Shown here piece after piece: positions 17,518 to 25,946 of a DNA stretch of 57,164 nucleotides (position 1 is the stretch's first letter; the number at the start of each line of letters is the position of its first letter). The notes beneath the pieces are model-generated. The model was given only the letters and a program-made list of their open reading frames with translations, made no database searches and had not been told where the DNA came from. This stretch comes from an uncultured Lachnospiraceae bacterium. Lineage in GTDB: Bacteria > Bacillota > Clostridia > Lachnospirales > Lachnospiraceae. Position numbers and translations under genes: made by a program. Location: contig CAJURT010000024.1 in assembly GCA_910588875.1 (NCBI GenBank), forward strand, positions 1 through 57,164. Direction: 5' to 3'.

Positions 17518-17631
17518 GGCCCTCACAAAATCAGAAAATTCTATGTTCTTTTCTGACGTTCTCCTGTTACCGTGGCCTGTCCTGCCGGCCCCTTATCCAA
17601 GGTAAAACCTGCCCGGCCAGATTCCCGCCCC

Positions 17632-18297
17632 TCACAGCTTCCTCTGGATCTTCGCCAGATACCGGTACACGCTGGCCTCCGAGCAGTAGAGATACTCCGC
17701 CACCTGGCTCACCGCCCCCTTGATCTGGAACAGCCCCGCCTGGTTCAGCCCCTCCACGATCTGAATCCGGTCCTCCTGAGTCAGCCGCTCCCGCACAATG
17801 GCGTCGCTGGATCCCACCACCTGCACCACTGCCTTGCTCATCATATCCCCGGCCACATCCGCGGAAAAATTCTCCACCGGCCCCTCACAGACCACCCCCT
17901 CCGTGTCCAGGCCATGCATCAGCCCCATCCCGCTCAGGGCACGGATACTGTTCATCACCTGCTCATAGGGACCCATATCGATATTGATACAAAGCTGCCC
18001 GATCAATTCCCCCTCCTCCCGGATAAAAAAGGTGGAAGAACGCAGATTCTTATTGGGCGCTGCCTTGCCCACATAGTTCACCACATAATCCTTCTCCTTC
18101 CACTCCTCATTCGCCAGGACAGACAAGGTAAAGTCCGTGATCGGCGCCCCAATCGTCCGCCCGCTGACATGGCCGTTGGCAATGGCAATGATATCATGGT
18201 TCGGCTTCCTGCAGTCCCGAAGCACCACCTCCCCGTGCTCCCCCAGAACCTGTCCCAGAAAATCCACCAGCTTCTTATAATAATCCAGAGTATCCAA
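17632..18297 (-). CDS. YheO/DauR-type transcriptional regulator
   Basis: This is a 221-residue cytoplasmic regulator. The N-terminal YheO/PAS-like ligand domain spans about residues 5-115 (GEVVLRDCRKPNHDIIAIANGHVSGRTIG and FFIREEGELIGQLCINID). The C-terminal HTH domain spans about 160-221 (AVSQVAEYLYCSEASVYRYLAKIQ). DauR, a relative, controls D-amino-acid catabolism. No such genes adjoin, and the cystine operon beyond the rpn locus is a possible but unproven target. It has its own extended -10 promoter at 18397-18425 and converges on the rpn locus. Confidence 0.82.
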   Translation of the reverse strand: MDTLDYYKKLVDFLGQVLGEHGEVVLRDCRKPNHDIIAIANGHVSGRTIGAPITDFTLSVLANEEWKEKDYVVNYVGKAAPNKNLRSSTFFIREEGELIGQLCINIDMGPYEQVMNSIRALSGMGLMHGLDTEGVVCEGPVENFSADVAGDMMSKAVVQVVGSSDAIVRERLTQEDRIQIVEGLNQAGLFQIKGAVSQVAEYLYCSEASVYRYLAKIQRKL

Positions 18298-18396
18298 AAT
18301 CCTTCTCCCCTTCTGTTTCTTCTTCCAAGGCGTACCCCCGAAAAGGCCGGCCCAAATAGTATAAACCCAGGCAGCAATCTCCGGTCGCTACAAAAT

Positions 18397-18425
18397 ATTA
18401 TAGCAGAAGCCGCCGGTTTGCACAA
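18397..18425 (-). promoter_or_regulatory. Extended -10 promoter of the YheO-type gene
   Basis: On the minus strand the -10 is TATAAT (18397-18402) preceded by TGC. The -35 TTGTGC (18420-18425) is poor, and the spacer is 17 bases. It begins immediately after the stop of the upstream gene. Confidence 0.55.
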
Positions 18426-19112
18426 CTACTCAAAATACACCACCCCCGCATAAATCCGCTCCCTCACATACTCATCCAAATCCAGAAACGCCTGTCCGCC
18501 CCAGGTGGACACCGCCAGCTTCACCTTCCCCTTCCCTGTCCCGTCCTCCCTTCTCACCCCGGTAACTGTCACCCAGTGCAGGGAAATATCCTGGCAGCAG
18601 CTTCCCCTGCCGGGAAGCAAAACCTCCACCTGCCTCTGTCTGTGGGTTCCCACCAACATTGCCAGCGGCCGGTCTCTCTCAAGCCCCTCCAAAACATACC
18701 GCAGCACATTCCCCCGGCTAAAGGCCCAGTCCCGCCACACCGCCCGCAGCTGTACTCCCCGCTCCCTGGCAAACCGCTCCATGCCCCCTGCCAGGCGGCT
18801 GACCGGCCAGATTCCCAGAGGGAATTTTCCCACATGAAAAGGCCTCACATACCCATACAAGTCCCCCATATGTGCCAGAAAACTGTCCTTTTCATAATCA
18901 GGGTAAGCATAAAGCCCTCCATAGGCCTCCGGGTTGCTTTCCGCCAGATAAGCCGCAATATTCGCCAAAGCCACTGTGCCGCAGGCCCCCTGCCTGGCCA
19001 CATGGCTTTGTCCCTCACGCCCCTCCCAAGAAAACCAGGCCTGGTCTCCCCCGTAATGCAGCCCGTCTTTTCCCCGGATCTCCACGAACCTTTCCGCCCT
19101 GTGCAGGTACAC
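18426..19112 (-). CDS. Unknown protein with papain-like (C39-like) cysteine peptidase features
   Basis: I do not recognise this gene as a named family. From a GTG start at 19112 it has 228 residues. RQGACGTVALANIAAYLAES near residue 55 resembles the catalytic-cysteine helix of C39 or papain-like enzymes. SLHWVTVTGVRRE supplies a candidate histidine, and VSTWGGQAF follows where an Asn or Asp would sit. It has no signal peptide or membrane segment. I chose GTG because AGGGGG lies 6 bases upstream, right after the glpP stop (19126). An ATG at 19181 would overlap glpP by 56 bases. The spacing implies co-transcription with glpP. Function is unknown. Confidence 0.6.
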   Translation of the reverse strand: MYLHRAERFVEIRGKDGLHYGGDQAWFSWEGREGQSHVARQGACGTVALANIAAYLAESNPEAYGGLYAYPDYEKDSFLAHMGDLYGYVRPFHVGKFPLGIWPVSRLAGGMERFARERGVQLRAVWRDWAFSRGNVLRYVLEGLERDRPLAMLVGTHRQRQVEVLLPGRGSCCQDISLHWVTVTGVRREDGTGKGKVKLAVSTWGGQAFLDLDEYVRERIYAGVVYFE

Positions 19113-19125
19113 ACCGTTCCCCCTG

Positions 19126-19686
19126 TCAGGCAAACCACAGATCCTCCTTGGTGGTGGAAATGGCATCCGCCCCGGCGGCAAAGGCAGCCATAATATCCTT
19201 CTTATCCGAAATCAGCCCCCCGGCAATGATCGGGATGTCCGTGTATCCCCGGATCTCCTTTAATACCTTGGGAATAATCCCCGGCATCACCTCCACCAGA
19301 TCCGGGTGAAAGGTATCAATCTGCTTTTTCATGGTATTCACTGCCATGGAATCAATCATGAAGGTTCGCTGCACCCCATAGAGCCCCAGTTCCAGAGCCC
19401 GCTTCACCAAAAGGGGCTTTGTGCTGATAATTCCGTCCGCACTGGTGGTCTGCTTGATAAAATCCACCGCCACCTCCTTAGCGCTCAGCCCTGCCGTCAA
19501 ATCCACATGGACAATGGCCACCTTCCCATGTTCCTGAATCTGCCGGACAATCCCCCCGATATTGCAGACATTCCCATACAGGACAAACACCACCTGGCAC
19601 TCCGACTCAAAGCAACGCTGCAGCCCCTTGTCATCCTTCACTGCCGCAATCACCGGCGATGTCTCCAACAACTCAATTGCTTTCAT
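19126..19686 (-). CDS. glpP: Glycerol-3-phosphate-responsive antiterminator GlpP
   Basis: GlpP binds leader mRNA of glp genes when glycerol 3-phosphate is present and prevents premature termination. The 186-residue length matches the family. Typical segments are VIAAVKDDKGLQRCFES, VHVDLTAGLSAKEVAVDFI, DSMAVNTMKKQIDTFHPDLVE and IIAGGLISDKKDI. I place the start at 19686, after GGGAG 9 bases upstream. Longer in-frame starts would run through the promoter at 19730-19758. Likely target leaders in the window are upstream of glpK (25947-25999) and glpA (23344-23404). An unknown gene follows 13 bases after the stop. Confidence 0.93.
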   Translation of the reverse strand: MKAIELLETSPVIAAVKDDKGLQRCFESECQVVFVLYGNVCNIGGIVRQIQEHGKVAIVHVDLTAGLSAKEVAVDFIKQTTSADGIISTKPLLVKRALELGLYGVQRTFMIDSMAVNTMKKQIDTFHPDLVEVMPGIIPKVLKEIRGYTDIPIIAGGLISDKKDIMAAFAAGADAISTTKEDLWFA

Positions 19687-19729
19687 ATTGGCAATCTCCC
19701 TTCCCGCTTCGGTAAATCCTTTCCTTTTT

Positions 19730-19758
19730 ATTATAAGGGCATCCGTCCAAAAACTCAA
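19730..19758 (-). promoter_or_regulatory. Promoter of glpP
   Basis: On the minus strand the -35 is TTGAGT (19753-19758) and the -10 is TATAAT (19730-19735), with a 17-base spacer. Confidence 0.65.
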
Positions 19759-19763
19759 GAATC

Positions 19764-19799
19764 GGCACAGTCAAAACGTCCGACGTCTTGCACTGTGCC
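19764..19799 (-). terminator. Strong hairpin upstream of glpP, possible terminator of the glpA operon
   Basis: GGCACAGT and a second arm CAAGACGT pair back on ACGTTTTG and CTGTGCC, giving about 15 base pairs around a CGG loop. The following GATTCTTGAGTTTTTGG is a weak U-tract. It lies 280 bases past the DUF1667 gene. The rest of the 392-bp gap holds the inverted repeats at 19936-20017 and 20054-20073 and no gene. Confidence 0.5.
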
Positions 19800-19935
19800 A
19801 ATCCTTTTCCCTCTTCATTTCATTTTCTTCTATTTCCCGTAACAGTCATACCTGATTTTGCATCCGATCAACATCCGGCGCTTCCTTTTGTCTGAACTGC
19901 CACTATGTCCCGGCAAACCACCTGCCCCCTTGGTC

Positions 19936-20017
19936 CTTTGCCGGCTCTATACCTGTAAATACCTTCTTCCCATCCGTATCCGTTTACCGGTTCATCACTT
20001 CAGCGCTGCCGGCAAAG
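19936..20017. repeat. Inverted repeat pair in the glpP-DUF1667 gap
   Basis: CTTTGCCGGC (19936-19945) and its exact complement GCCGGCAAAG (20008-20017) are separated by 62 bases. No gene or known RNA is recognised between them. Confidence 0.6.
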
Positions 20018-20053
20018 ATGTTCTTCCAATAAGCCAGGCCAACGGCCATTACC

Positions 20054-20073
20054 TGCCAAAGGAGTATTTGGCA
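20054..20073. repeat. Perfect short hairpin after the DUF1667 stop
   Basis: TGCCAAA and TTTGGCA flank a 6-base loop five bases past the stop at 20079. No U-tract follows, so it may stabilise the 3' end rather than terminate. Confidence 0.5.
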
Positions 20074-20078
20074 AAGAA

Positions 20079-20441
20079 TTACACAGCAGCCACGTTTTTG
20101 GTGGCAATCACCGGAATCCCGGTCCCTGCACAGTTCTCAATCACCACATCCCCGATAGCCACAGGCGCATTGACCGTAGTCTTGCGGATCTCCTCCATGA
20201 TCTCAAAGATCTTGCCCTTGGGAATATCCTCCTTGGTCTTGACCGATACCATCTCCAGTTCTCCGTTCTTCACATGTACGCTGGAGGTCACAATCCTGGT
20301 GGGGCTTAATACCTCCTTGCGGGCATAGTCGTCACCCCTCTTGCAGGTATTTCCGCTTACCTCCACGTTCTCCCCGTCTATACGGACAGTCAATGGGCAT
20401 CCCAACGGGCACCCGATACAGATCAGTTCTCTCGTCTCCAT
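20079..20441 (-). CDS. DUF1667 cysteine-motif protein of the anaerobic G3P dehydrogenase cluster
   Basis: This is a 120-residue protein with an N-terminal cysteine cluster (LICIGCPLGCPLTV, then GNTCKRGDDYA) that could hold an iron-sulfur centre. The rest is KTTVNAPVAIGDVVIENCAGTGIPVIATKNV. DUF1667 proteins regularly follow GlpA- and GlpB-like flavoproteins in Clostridia, and the gene starts 1 base after the FAD oxidoreductase stop. I infer a small electron-transfer subunit in place of the GlpC of E. coli. The exact role is not established. Confidence 0.85.
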   Translation of the reverse strand: METRELICIGCPLGCPLTVRIDGENVEVSGNTCKRGDDYARKEVLSPTRIVTSSVHVKNGELEMVSVKTKEDIPKGKIFEIMEEIRKTTVNAPVAIGDVVIENCAGTGIPVIATKNVAAV

Positions 20442-20442
20442 A

Positions 20443-21708
20443 TTATTCCACCTCCGTACAAATCACGATATTCTTCAAATCCGGATACTCCCCAAAGCTG
20501 TCCTTTTTCAGGATTACCTGCTCCATCTCTCCGGGAGCCAGAACCTTTTTCTTCTTCTTGGAGATCTGGACACCGTCATAGTACACGCTGATATAGCGGT
20601 CCTTATACACATCGGCCACCCGGAAACGGACCGTCACCTTCTCCTGCATGTTGTTAATATCCAGGGTCTGAGGCACGGTATAGCGAACGCCGTTCTCCGC
20701 CTTCAGTTCAACCACGTGGGTATTTCCCTTTTCTTCCCCGCTCTTTACATACTCCGCCGCATTGGTTCCCGCCAGGGTAGCCTCCTCAGACACATAGTCC
20801 ACCAGATCATGGACATGAAGCACATTGCCGCAGGCGAACACGCCCTCCGCGCTGGTCTCCAACTGGTCATTAACCTCCGGGCCAGAGGTAATCCGGCTCA
20901 TGTCAATACCGATGCTGCGGCTCAGTTCATTTTCCGGAATCAGGCCCACAGACAGCAGCAGGGTGTCACAGCTGTAATGCTCCTCGGTTCCCGGAATCGG
21001 CTTCCTATCCGGCCCCACCTGTGCGATGGTAATGCCGGTCACCCGCTCCTTGCCCTCAATATTCACCACCGTGTGGCTCAGCTTCAGCGGAATGCCGTAG
21101 TCATCCAGACACTGGACAATATTTCTCTTCAGACCTCCGGAATAAGGCATCAACTCCGCCACTACCTTTACCTTGGCTCCCTCTAAGGTCATTCTTCTGG
21201 CCATGATCAGGCCGATATCGCCGGAACCTAAGATCACAACCTCCCGGCCCACGCTGAATCCCTCAATGTTCATCAGACGCTGCGCCGTACCGGCGGAATA
21301 AATGCCTGCCGGACGGTATCCGGGAATGTTCAGGGCTCCTCTGGGACGCTCCCGGCATCCCATGGCCAGGATGATCGCCTTGGCCTGGATGGTGGTCAGG
21401 CCGTCCTCCTTGTTGATGACCGTGACCTCCTTATCCTTGTTGATGTCAATCACCATGGTGTTCAGCTTATAAGGAATCTTCTCCGCCTCCGCCATCTCAA
21501 TATAGCGCGCCGCATACTCCGGCCCGGTCAGTTCCTCCTTGAAGGTATGAAGGCCAAAGCCATTGTGAATACACTGATTTAAGATTCCGCCCAGACAGCC
21601 GTCACGCTCCAGAATCAGAATATCCTGAATGCCTGCCTTTCTCGCAGCCACTGCTGCCGCAAGCCCCGCAGGGCCCCCGCCGATAATTACGATATCATGC
21701 TTTGCCAT
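20443..21708 (-). CDS. FAD/NAD(P)-dependent oxidoreductase, second subunit of G3P oxidation
   Basis: This is a 421-residue pyridine-nucleotide-disulfide-oxidoreductase-fold protein without the redox disulfide. The FAD motif is IVIIGGGPAGLAAAVAARKAG near residue 5. The NAD motif is VVILGSGDIGLIMARRM near 178. A second FAD motif is AEGVFACGNVLHVHDLVDYV. The C-terminus after about residue 330 forms an extra beta-rich region. It lies 12 bases after glpA and just before the DUF1667 gene, so the three probably form one complex that passes electrons from glycerol 3-phosphate onward. It is not a clear GlpB orthologue. Confidence 0.85.
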   Translation of the reverse strand: MAKHDIVIIGGGPAGLAAAVAARKAGIQDILILERDGCLGGILNQCIHNGFGLHTFKEELTGPEYAARYIEMAEAEKIPYKLNTMVIDINKDKEVTVINKEDGLTTIQAKAIILAMGCRERPRGALNIPGYRPAGIYSAGTAQRLMNIEGFSVGREVVILGSGDIGLIMARRMTLEGAKVKVVAELMPYSGGLKRNIVQCLDDYGIPLKLSHTVVNIEGKERVTGITIAQVGPDRKPIPGTEEHYSCDTLLLSVGLIPENELSRSIGIDMSRITSGPEVNDQLETSAEGVFACGNVLHVHDLVDYVSEEATLAGTNAAEYVKSGEEKGNTHVVELKAENGVRYTVPQTLDINNMQEKVTVRFRVADVYKDRYISVYYDGVQISKKKKKVLAPGEMEQVILKKDSFGEYPDLKNIVICTEVE

Positions 21709-21720
21709 CTCGCTGCCCTC

Positions 21721-23157
21721 CTATTTCTGACCGGTCAACATATTGGAACCGGGTGCATTTTTACAAATATCTTCCATCTCCATGCCGCGCTCCCTTGCCA
21801 GAATCTCCATGGTTCTGGGGGTGCAGAAGCCTGCCTGGCAGCGTCCCATTCCCTGACGTACCCGGCGCTTGATGCCGTCTAAGGACACAGCCCCTAAGGT
21901 ACGGTTGATGGCATCCACAATCTCGCCCTCGCTGACGCCCTCGCAGCGGCAGATGATGGTTCCGTACTCCGGACGCTCCTTGATGAGAGCCGCCCGCTCC
22001 TCCTTGCTCAGCTTCTCAGGCCGCACAAAGCCCTTGCGCTTTCCGTTCCACTCTGCCTTCTTTTTCGCCCCTGCTTTCTCTGCCACCTTCTTGGCCAGAT
22101 AAACGCCGATGGCCGGTGCGCTGGTCAGTCCGGGAGACTCGATGCCTGCCGCGTCAAAGAAGCCTGGTGCATCCTCCGCCTCACCCACAATGAAATCATC
22201 CCCGTCCTCATGGGCACGCAGGCCGGAGAAGGAGGTGATCACCTGACGGAAGGGCACGTTCTTCACGCTGACGCTTCCCTTTTCCATGATCTCCGCCAGT
22301 TCCTCCGCGGTGGTGGCTGTGGCTTCCTTGTCCTCAATATTCTTGGCTGTAGGCCCGGTAAGAAGATTGCCGTGAATGGTAGGAGTCACCAGGATACCTT
22401 TTCCTAACTTGCCCGGCAGCTGGAAGATGGTGTGCCTCACATGATTGCCTGCTTCCTTGTCCAGGAGGCAGTAGTCACCCTTCCGGGGAGTGATGTGCAT
22501 CTTCCTCCCGCTGACCATGTTGTGAATCTCGTCTGCATAGACACCGGCAGCGTTGATCACGTAAGTGGTATGTACCACGCCGTCTGCCGTCTCCAGGTCA
22601 TAGCCCTTCTCCGTCTTAACAACCTTTTTCACCTCTTCGTTGAAGATAAACTCCACTCCATTGTCGCAGGCATTCTCCGCCAGGGCAATGGTCAGGCCAA
22701 AGGGACATACAATGCCGCCGGTAGGGGCATAGAGGGCAGCCACCACGGCATCGCTGACATTGGGTTCCATGGCTCTCGCTTCATCCCCGGTAATGATCTT
22801 CAGATCCGGCACCCCGTTCTTCACACCCTTGTCATACAATTCCTGCAATGCCGGTCTGTCCTCCTCGGCAAAGCACAGGATCAGGGAACCATTCCTGTCA
22901 AATTCAAAATCCAGATCTTCAGCCAGCTCCCCCATCATGCGGTTGCCCTCCACATTGAATCGAGCCTTCACCGAGCCGGGAACCGCGTCATGTCCGGCAT
23001 GGACAATGGCACTGTTGGCCTTGGATGTGCCGGAGCAGACATCCTCCTCCCGCTCAATCAGCGCCGCGTGCATCTCATAGCGGGAAAGCTCTCTCGCTAT
23101 CGCACAGCCGGTCACACCGCCGCCGATAATCACCGCATCGAAATTCCATTCCTTCAT
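21721..23157 (-). CDS. glpA: Anaerobic glycerol-3-phosphate dehydrogenase, GlpA-like with [2Fe-2S] BFD domain
   Basis: It oxidises glycerol 3-phosphate to dihydroxyacetone phosphate. The protein has 478 residues. The DAO-fold FAD domain begins with DAVIIGGGVTGCAIARELS and includes EREEDVCSGTSKANSAIVHAG. The C-terminal 80 residues hold a BFD-like cluster motif, IICRCEGVSEGEIVDAI and then RCQAGFCTPR, giving CxC and CxxxxC ligands. It is the first gene of a three-gene unit with a long leader containing a GlpP-type antitermination region (23344-23404) and promoter 23426-23455. Confidence 0.92.
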   Translation of the reverse strand: MKEWNFDAVIIGGGVTGCAIARELSRYEMHAALIEREEDVCSGTSKANSAIVHAGHDAVPGSVKARFNVEGNRMMGELAEDLDFEFDRNGSLILCFAEEDRPALQELYDKGVKNGVPDLKIITGDEARAMEPNVSDAVVAALYAPTGGIVCPFGLTIALAENACDNGVEFIFNEEVKKVVKTEKGYDLETADGVVHTTYVINAAGVYADEIHNMVSGRKMHITPRKGDYCLLDKEAGNHVRHTIFQLPGKLGKGILVTPTIHGNLLTGPTAKNIEDKEATATTAEELAEIMEKGSVSVKNVPFRQVITSFSGLRAHEDGDDFIVGEAEDAPGFFDAAGIESPGLTSAPAIGVYLAKKVAEKAGAKKKAEWNGKRKGFVRPEKLSKEERAALIKERPEYGTIICRCEGVSEGEIVDAINRTLGAVSLDGIKRRVRQGMGRCQAGFCTPRTMEILARERGMEMEDICKNAPGSNMLTGQK

Positions 23158-23229
23158 GTCTCTTCCTCCATATACATTTTTGCGCCTCTGCAGCTATGCC
23201 CGGGCACAGCCGCACCTACCAGTCAGGTA

Positions 23230-23251
23230 ACGGCCCGGATCCCCGGGCCGT
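23230..23251 (-). promoter_or_regulatory. Second hairpin in the glpA leader
   Basis: ACGGCCCGG and CCGGGCCGT pair perfectly around a 4-base loop, 72 bases before the glpA ATG. On the minus strand no U-tract follows, so it may be an RNA stabiliser or processing site. Confidence 0.45.
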
Positions 23252-23343
23252 GTTTTGTACAGCACTGCCCATATCGAAGCAACGCCATACCAGCCAGTTA
23301 CTTCCCCCTTCAAGCCTTATAACCGCCGTTTCCCGTTGATTAT

Positions 23344-23404
23344 AAAAAAAGAGCAAGGAGAAATAAACGGTCTGTCCGCTTCCTTCACCTTACTCTGTCA
23401 TCTC
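23344..23404 (-). promoter_or_regulatory. GlpP-type leader terminator/antiterminator before glpA
   Basis: On the minus strand the motif GAGATGACAGAG (23393-23404) runs into a stem. GAGTAAGG pairs with CCTTGCTC, with an inner GAAGGAAGCGG/CCGTTTATTTC stem, and TTTTTTT follows. The same 12-nt motif and layout occur before glpK. By analogy with B. subtilis glpD, GlpP would bind here and block termination. The rest of the 342-bp gap is promoter and leader. Confidence 0.8.
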
Positions 23405-23425
23405 AAAGGTTTTTTAACTGTTCTA

Positions 23426-23455
23426 ATGCTACCACAGTTCTACAGGAATTGTCAA
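23426..23455 (-). promoter_or_regulatory. Promoter of the glpA operon
   Basis: On the minus strand the -35 is TTGACA (23450-23455). The -10 is TAGCAT (23426-23431) preceded by TGG, with an 18-base spacer. Confidence 0.65.
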
Positions 23456-23499
23456 GACAATTTTACTATTTTTTTGTTAACTTTTTAACCGCATTGTCA

Positions 23500-24201
23500 C
23501 TATTCACTAATGGTGATGACACCCGGCATCTCAGCCAGATGGGAGAATAAGGTAGCCTTGTCAAAGCCCGGAGGATAGACCACCTCAAACTCCAGCTTGA
23601 CCTCTTCCTTTTTATTCTTATGGATCTTAACCGATGCCACATCCACCCGGGAATCATCCAGATATTTCCGCATATTTTTGACTGCATCCTTTTCCTGGAC
23701 AAGGGTCATGCGAATCATTCCCGCAGAAGCCACCTTGGCCAGATACGAAATCCGGTGGGTGATAATCTGCATCACAATCAACAGCAAAGCCGAGGCAATC
23801 CCGATCACATAAAGCCCGGCGCCCACCGTCAGGCCGACACTGGCCGTTGCCCACATCCCGGCAGCCGTTGTCAGCCCGTTGACCAGATTATTTCTTACAA
23901 AAATAATCCCTGCCCCCAGAAAGCCCACGCCGCTGATTACCTGCGCCGCCACCCGGGCCGCATCATGATCCGGCATATCCATAAACCCGTACTTGGAGAC
24001 CACCATGGCCAAGGCTGACCCCAGCGCCACAATCGCATGTGTCCGGGTACCGGCAGACTTATTGCGGTTCTTCCGCTCATTACCGATCAGCCATCCCAGA
24101 ATACAGGCCAGGCCCACCCGAAAAATCAATTCCGCCTCACTCAGCAAAAACATGGGATCCGTCATCCCCCGGATTGCCATCCCAAGTGAATCAACTGTCA
24201 T
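23500..24201 (-). CDS. MgtC/SapB-family membrane protein
   Basis: This is a 233-residue protein with about four or five N-terminal hydrophobic helices. It carries the family signature GLACILGWLIGNERKNRNKSAGTRTHAIVALGSA and SGVGFLGAGIIFVRNN. The C-terminal 75 residues form a soluble ACT-like domain (MTLVQEKDAVKNMRKYLDDS to PPGFDKATLFSHLAEM). MgtC relatives affect magnesium homeostasis or ATP synthase, but bacterial homologues vary. It starts 141 bases after glpK with AGGAGG upstream, so it may be co-transcribed with glpK and end before the glpA promoter. Confidence 0.88.
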   Translation of the reverse strand: MTVDSLGMAIRGMTDPMFLLSEAELIFRVGLACILGWLIGNERKNRNKSAGTRTHAIVALGSALAMVVSKYGFMDMPDHDAARVAAQVISGVGFLGAGIIFVRNNLVNGLTTAAGMWATASVGLTVGAGLYVIGIASALLLIVMQIITHRISYLAKVASAGMIRMTLVQEKDAVKNMRKYLDDSRVDVASVKIHKNKKEEVKLEFEVVYPPGFDKATLFSHLAEMPGVITISE

Positions 24202-24342
24202 ATGTATGTCCTCCTGCTCATTTACAATTTACCATCCTCACAACAATTCCGGTAACTCCCGAACCGTCACCGGCCATTCTCACCTCCGGCTCTCTCAAAC
24301 CGCTTCCTGCTATCGGTCCTTTGCTCCCTCAAACCGCCGCTC

Positions 24343-25839
24343 CTACTCCTCCTCAGACCAGCAGAGGGCGCATCTCACCGCACGCTTCCAACCCTTCACC
24401 AGCTTCTGGCGGCGTTCCTCCTCCATGGCGCTCACAAAGGAGCGGGAAACCTGCCAGTTTTTACGGATCTCCTCCTTGCTTCTCCAGTAGCCAACCGCCA
24501 GCCCTGCCAGATAAGCCGCACCCAGGGCGGTGGTCTCAATGCACTCCGGACGGACGATCTCCGCATTCAGGATATCCGACTGGAACTGCATCAGGAAATT
24601 GTTGGCACAGGCGCCCCCGTCCACCTTCAGCTGCTTTAAGGGAATCCCGGAATCCTGCTGCATAGCCTCGATCAGGTCCGATACCTGGTATGCCATGGAC
24701 TCCACGGTTGCCCGGATAAAATGCTCCTTGTTGGTGCCCCGGGTCACTCCCACAATGGTACCCCGGGCATACTGATCCCAGTAAGGCGCTCCCAACCCGG
24801 CAAAGGCAGGCACCACATAGACCCCTCCGGTATCCTCCACTGACGTACAATACTCCTCCGTCTGCCCGGCAGTACGCACCATACGCATCTCATCCCGCAG
24901 CCACTGCACCGCAGCCCCTGCCACAAACACGCTGCCCTCCAGGGCATACTGGCTCTCCTCCTGGCTGCTGGCCGCAATGGTCGTCAGCAGGCCGTGATGG
25001 GACTTCACTGCCGCATTTCCCGTATTCATCAGCAGGAAGCAGCCGGTGCCGTAGGTATTCTTCATCTCCCCGGCATCAAAGCAGCACTGGCCGAACAGCG
25101 CCGCCTGCTGGTCTCCTGCTGCCCCGGCAATGGGAATCTTGCCTCCCATCACATCCGAGGAGGTGTAGCCATAGACACAGCTGGAAGGCTTCACATCCGG
25201 CAGCATGCATTTGGGAATCCGGAAATACTCCAAAATCTCCTCATCCCAGCATTTTTTGTGGATGTCAAACAGCATGGTCCTGGCCGCATTGGTATAATCC
25301 GTCACATGGATGCACCCCTTGGTCAGGTTCCAGATCAGCCATGTGTCCACGGTCCCGAACAACAAATCTCCCCGCTCTGCCCGTTCCCTGGCTCCCTCCA
25401 CATGATCCAGGATCCACTCAATCTTACTCCCGGAAAAATAGGCATCCGGAATCAGCCCGGTGCGGTCAACGATCTTCTCCTCCAGCCCGTCCTCCTTCAG
25501 CTTCTCAATGCGGTTTGCCGTCCGGCGGCACTGCCACACAATCGCATTGTACACCGGCTCCCCGGTATCCCGGTCCCAGACAATCGTGGTCTCTCTCTGG
25601 TTCGTGATACCGATGGCCGCGATGTCGCTGTAATGGGCGCCGATCTTCCCCATAGCCTCCATGGTCACTGAGAGCTGGGAAGACCAGATCTCCATGGGAT
25701 TGTGCTCCACCCAGCCCGGCTGCGGATAAATCTGCGTGAATTCCTTCTGAGCCACGCTGCAGATGGTTCCCTGCTCATCGAACAGGATACACCGGGAACT
25801 GGTGGTTCCCTGATCCAGCGCAATTACATACTTACCCAT
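24343..25839 (-). CDS. glpK: Glycerol kinase
   Basis: It phosphorylates glycerol to glycerol 3-phosphate, the inducer of GlpP and substrate of GlpA. The 498 residues match the family. FGGY-kinase motifs are ALDQGTTSSRCILFD at the N-terminus, GAAGDQQAALFGQCCFDAGEMKNTYGTG, LEGSVFVAGAAVQWLRD and the C-terminal KVDGGACANNFLMQFQSDI. GGAGG precedes the ATG at 25839. The long leader contains a GlpP-type terminator with the shared motif. No glycerol facilitator gene is in the window. Confidence 0.96.
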   Translation of the reverse strand: MGKYVIALDQGTTSSRCILFDEQGTICSVAQKEFTQIYPQPGWVEHNPMEIWSSQLSVTMEAMGKIGAHYSDIAAIGITNQRETTIVWDRDTGEPVYNAIVWQCRRTANRIEKLKEDGLEEKIVDRTGLIPDAYFSGSKIEWILDHVEGARERAERGDLLFGTVDTWLIWNLTKGCIHVTDYTNAARTMLFDIHKKCWDEEILEYFRIPKCMLPDVKPSSCVYGYTSSDVMGGKIPIAGAAGDQQAALFGQCCFDAGEMKNTYGTGCFLLMNTGNAAVKSHHGLLTTIAASSQEESQYALEGSVFVAGAAVQWLRDEMRMVRTAGQTEEYCTSVEDTGGVYVVPAFAGLGAPYWDQYARGTIVGVTRGTNKEHFIRATVESMAYQVSDLIEAMQQDSGIPLKQLKVDGGACANNFLMQFQSDILNAEIVRPECIETTALGAAYLAGLAVGYWRSKEEIRKNWQVSRSFVSAMEEERRQKLVKGWKRAVRCALCWSEEE

Positions 25840-25946
25840 ATCCTTCTCCTCCTGTCACGCCTTGGCAATGACTATCCCATTCCCGCATTCCATCCACAGG
25901 CAAAATCCCCGGATAAATGATTGTTAAACTTTTGCCAAATGGTATA

